Both the position numbers and the translations under genes were made by a program. 64,000 nt of DNA from Eleginops maclovinus (lineage: Eukaryota; Chordata; Actinopteri; Perciformes; Eleginopidae). The notes beneath the pieces were generated by a model, which saw only the letters and a list, made by a program, of their open reading frames with translations, did no database searches and was not told the DNA's origin. The DNA lies in the NCBI RefSeq assembly GCF_036324505.1, contig NC_086354.1, positions 3,268,756 to 3,332,755 of the forward strand, in the 5' to 3' direction. Positions within the stretch are counted from its first letter, which is position 1, and every line of letters starts with the position of its first letter. Shown here in pieces: positions 62,356 to 64,000 of this stretch.

Positions 62356-63777
62356 TATTGGGCCGTTCAAAAAAATAGCAGTGTCTGCCTTTTACTTTAC
62401 TAACTCAAATATTTACTGTATGAACTGAAAAATGCAAAATATGAAGATTTAGATGTCCTGGGAATCACTGAACTAATATCTAGTGGTATAACCACTGTTT
62501 CTGAGAACTGCTTCACATCTGTGTTGCATGGAGGCACCTGTGAACAGGTATTCCAGCCCAGGACGATTGGACTACACTCCACAATTCCTCTGCATTTCTT
62601 GGTTTTGCCTCAGAAACAGTATTTTTGATGTCACCCCACAAGTTTTCTATTAGATTAAGGTCTGGGGTTTGGGCTGGCCACTCCATAACATTAATCTTGT
62701 TGGTCTGGAAGCAAGATTTTGCTCGCTTACTGGTGTGTTTGGGGTGGTTGTCTTGTTGAAACACCCATTTCAAGGGCTTTTCCTCTTTGGCATAAGGCAA
62801 CATGACTTCTTCGAGTACTCAAACTGATCCATGATCCTGGTATGTGATAAATAGGCCCGACACCATAGTATGAGAAACATCCCATATCATGATTCTTGCA
62901 TCACCATGCTTCACGGTCTTCACAGTGTACCGTGGCTTGGACTCAGCATTTGGGGGTCTTCTGACAAACTGTCTGTGGCCCCTAGATCCAAAAAGAACAA
63001 TCTGGCTTCATCAGTCCACAAAATGTTGCGCCATTTCTCTTTAGGCCAGTCGATGTGTTCTTTGGCAAATTGTAACCTCCTCAGTACATGTCGTTTTTTC
63101 CCCAATGGGACTTTGCGAGGGCTTCTTGCCGGTAGATTGGCTTCACATAGGCCACTTCTAATAGTTACAGTACTCACAGGTAACTTTAGACACCTGGTTA
63201 AAGAAGGTGATCATTGGCTGAGTCTTCGCCACTCTGGCTATTCTTGGATCCATTGGAATGGTAGTTTTCTGTTTTCTTCCACGTCTTTTTGGTTTTGGTT
63301 GCCATTTTAAAGCTTTGAGATCATTTGAGCTGAGCAGCTGATCAGTTTCTGCACTTCGTTGTATGTTTTCCCATCTTTAATCAACTTTTTAATCAAAAGT
63401 ACACTGTTCTTCTTCTTCTACCATGTCTGGAAGGACCCATTTTACTCAGATTTTCAGAGAGAAATGCACTCTACCATGTGCTGCCTTTCATCCTTAAATA
63501 ATCCGTAAACCTGTTTGACCCCTGTTCTTTCACAGAATTAATGATTTCACTAATTGAACTCCACACTGCTATTATTTTGAACACGCCCCTTTCAATGTAT
63601 GATTCAATTACACAGAATCAGCAGCATGCTTGTCATGACAGTTGGGTCTGTTGGTTTTCTATGACTCTACTACACCTACTAGTAAATGATTTGCCATGTA
63701 GAAATATCATTTCGACCAAAAACAGTTGTTGATCTGGTTAGTGACGTTGGACTGCTATTATTTTGAACACAACTGTA
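62356..63777 (-). mobile_element. Tc1/mariner transposon with degenerate transposase
   Basis: The right end is the reverse of TACAGTTGTGTTCAAAATAA and the left end a diverged match (CCGTTCAAAAAAATAGCAGT). The transposase on the minus strand is split. 63177-62920 holds [14 protein letters not shown] with the first Asp of the DDE triad; 62803-62513 holds FQQDNHPKHTS (second Asp) and TPDLNLIENLWGDIK (Glu). A stop (QDHGSV*) separates them, and the N-terminal DNA-binding part is frameshifted, so it is inactive. Confidence 0.88.
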
Positions 63778-63862
63778 AAAGCACTGTATACATGCAGTCC
63801 ATTTCCATCCACAGATGTGTTTATAAATATCCTGAGAGAGAAGGTTATTATGGGAGACTCAC

Positions 63863-64000
63863 CCATGAACACAGAGTTTGGAGTGGGATCATCGGGGTTA
63901 AAATGTTTGAAGACGTTTCCGAGCAGAGCCACGATCACCACCGGGTAAACCGTCAGGATGTTGCGCACCCAGCGGTCCAGCAGCCAGTTCTCCATCAGGA
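63863..64000 (-). CDS. unidentified small membrane protein, penultimate exon (partial)
   Basis: Reads [20 protein letters not shown], then [20 protein letters not shown] and SVFM, with a donor ATGG|GTGAGT. The frame is open to the window edge (a Leu codon precedes the Met), so this may not be the first exon. Residues around [18 protein letters not shown] form a hydrophobic segment that could span the membrane. Strong codon bias and a clean junction with the next exon argue that it is a real gene. I do not recognise the family. Confidence 0.7.

Overview
This window is eukaryotic and looks like a teleost fish (probably percomorph) nuclear locus. Genes are split by GT-AG introns. There are many long (CA)n/(GT)n microsatellites, tRNA-derived SINE sequence, Tc1/mariner relics and a large number of hAT-type elements with 8-bp target duplications. 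No bacterial operon, CRISPR array, phage or plasmid signature is present.

Main gene: adamtsl2, minus strand, coding exons from 47637 down to 8988. I assembled 19 coding exons by hand. Every junction is GT-AG, the phases agree throughout, and the coding lengths sum to 2841 nt (946 codons plus stop), close to the roughly 950 residues I recall for mammalian ADAMTSL2. Domain order is signal peptide, TSR1, cysteine-rich region, spacer, low-complexity linker, TSR2 to TSR7, PLAC. Intron 1 is about 19 kb and holds nested transposons, a 34-bp minisatellite (33.9-34.9 kb) and a 4.8-kb satellite with a 26/29-bp unit (37.9-42.7 kb).

Second gene: rnf2 (Ring1B, Polycomb PRC1 ubiquitin ligase), plus strand. 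It has a noncoding first exon ending at 49490 and eight coding exons from 52089 to 56929 (342 codons), then a 3'UTR with a poly(A) signal at 59292. It lies head-to-head with adamtsl2, with about 1.7 kb between the adamtsl2 start codon and the rnf2 first exon.

Edges: at the left, a minus-strand gene starts with a signal peptide plus Reeler-like domain (coding from 2017 downward, candidate 5'UTR exon near 5.8-6.0 kb) and runs off the window. At the right, a minus-strand gene ends inside the window (coding exons 63863-64000 and 60748-60896). It encodes a C-terminus with two hydrophobic segments that I could not name.

Most unusual signals: microsatellites lie directly against splice sites in several adamtsl2 introns; a TG-rich microsatellite-like tract is translated in frame inside adamtsl2 exon 11; the intron-1 satellite has higher-order structure (834-bp repeat); a transposon nest has readable layers (MITE, then hAT, then a second hAT plus a solo LTR); two different hAT elements entered two copies of the same MITE at the same nucleotide; and an unrecognised exon-like segment sits at 35.7 kb. 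I see no convincing undescribed biochemical system. The novelty is in genome architecture.
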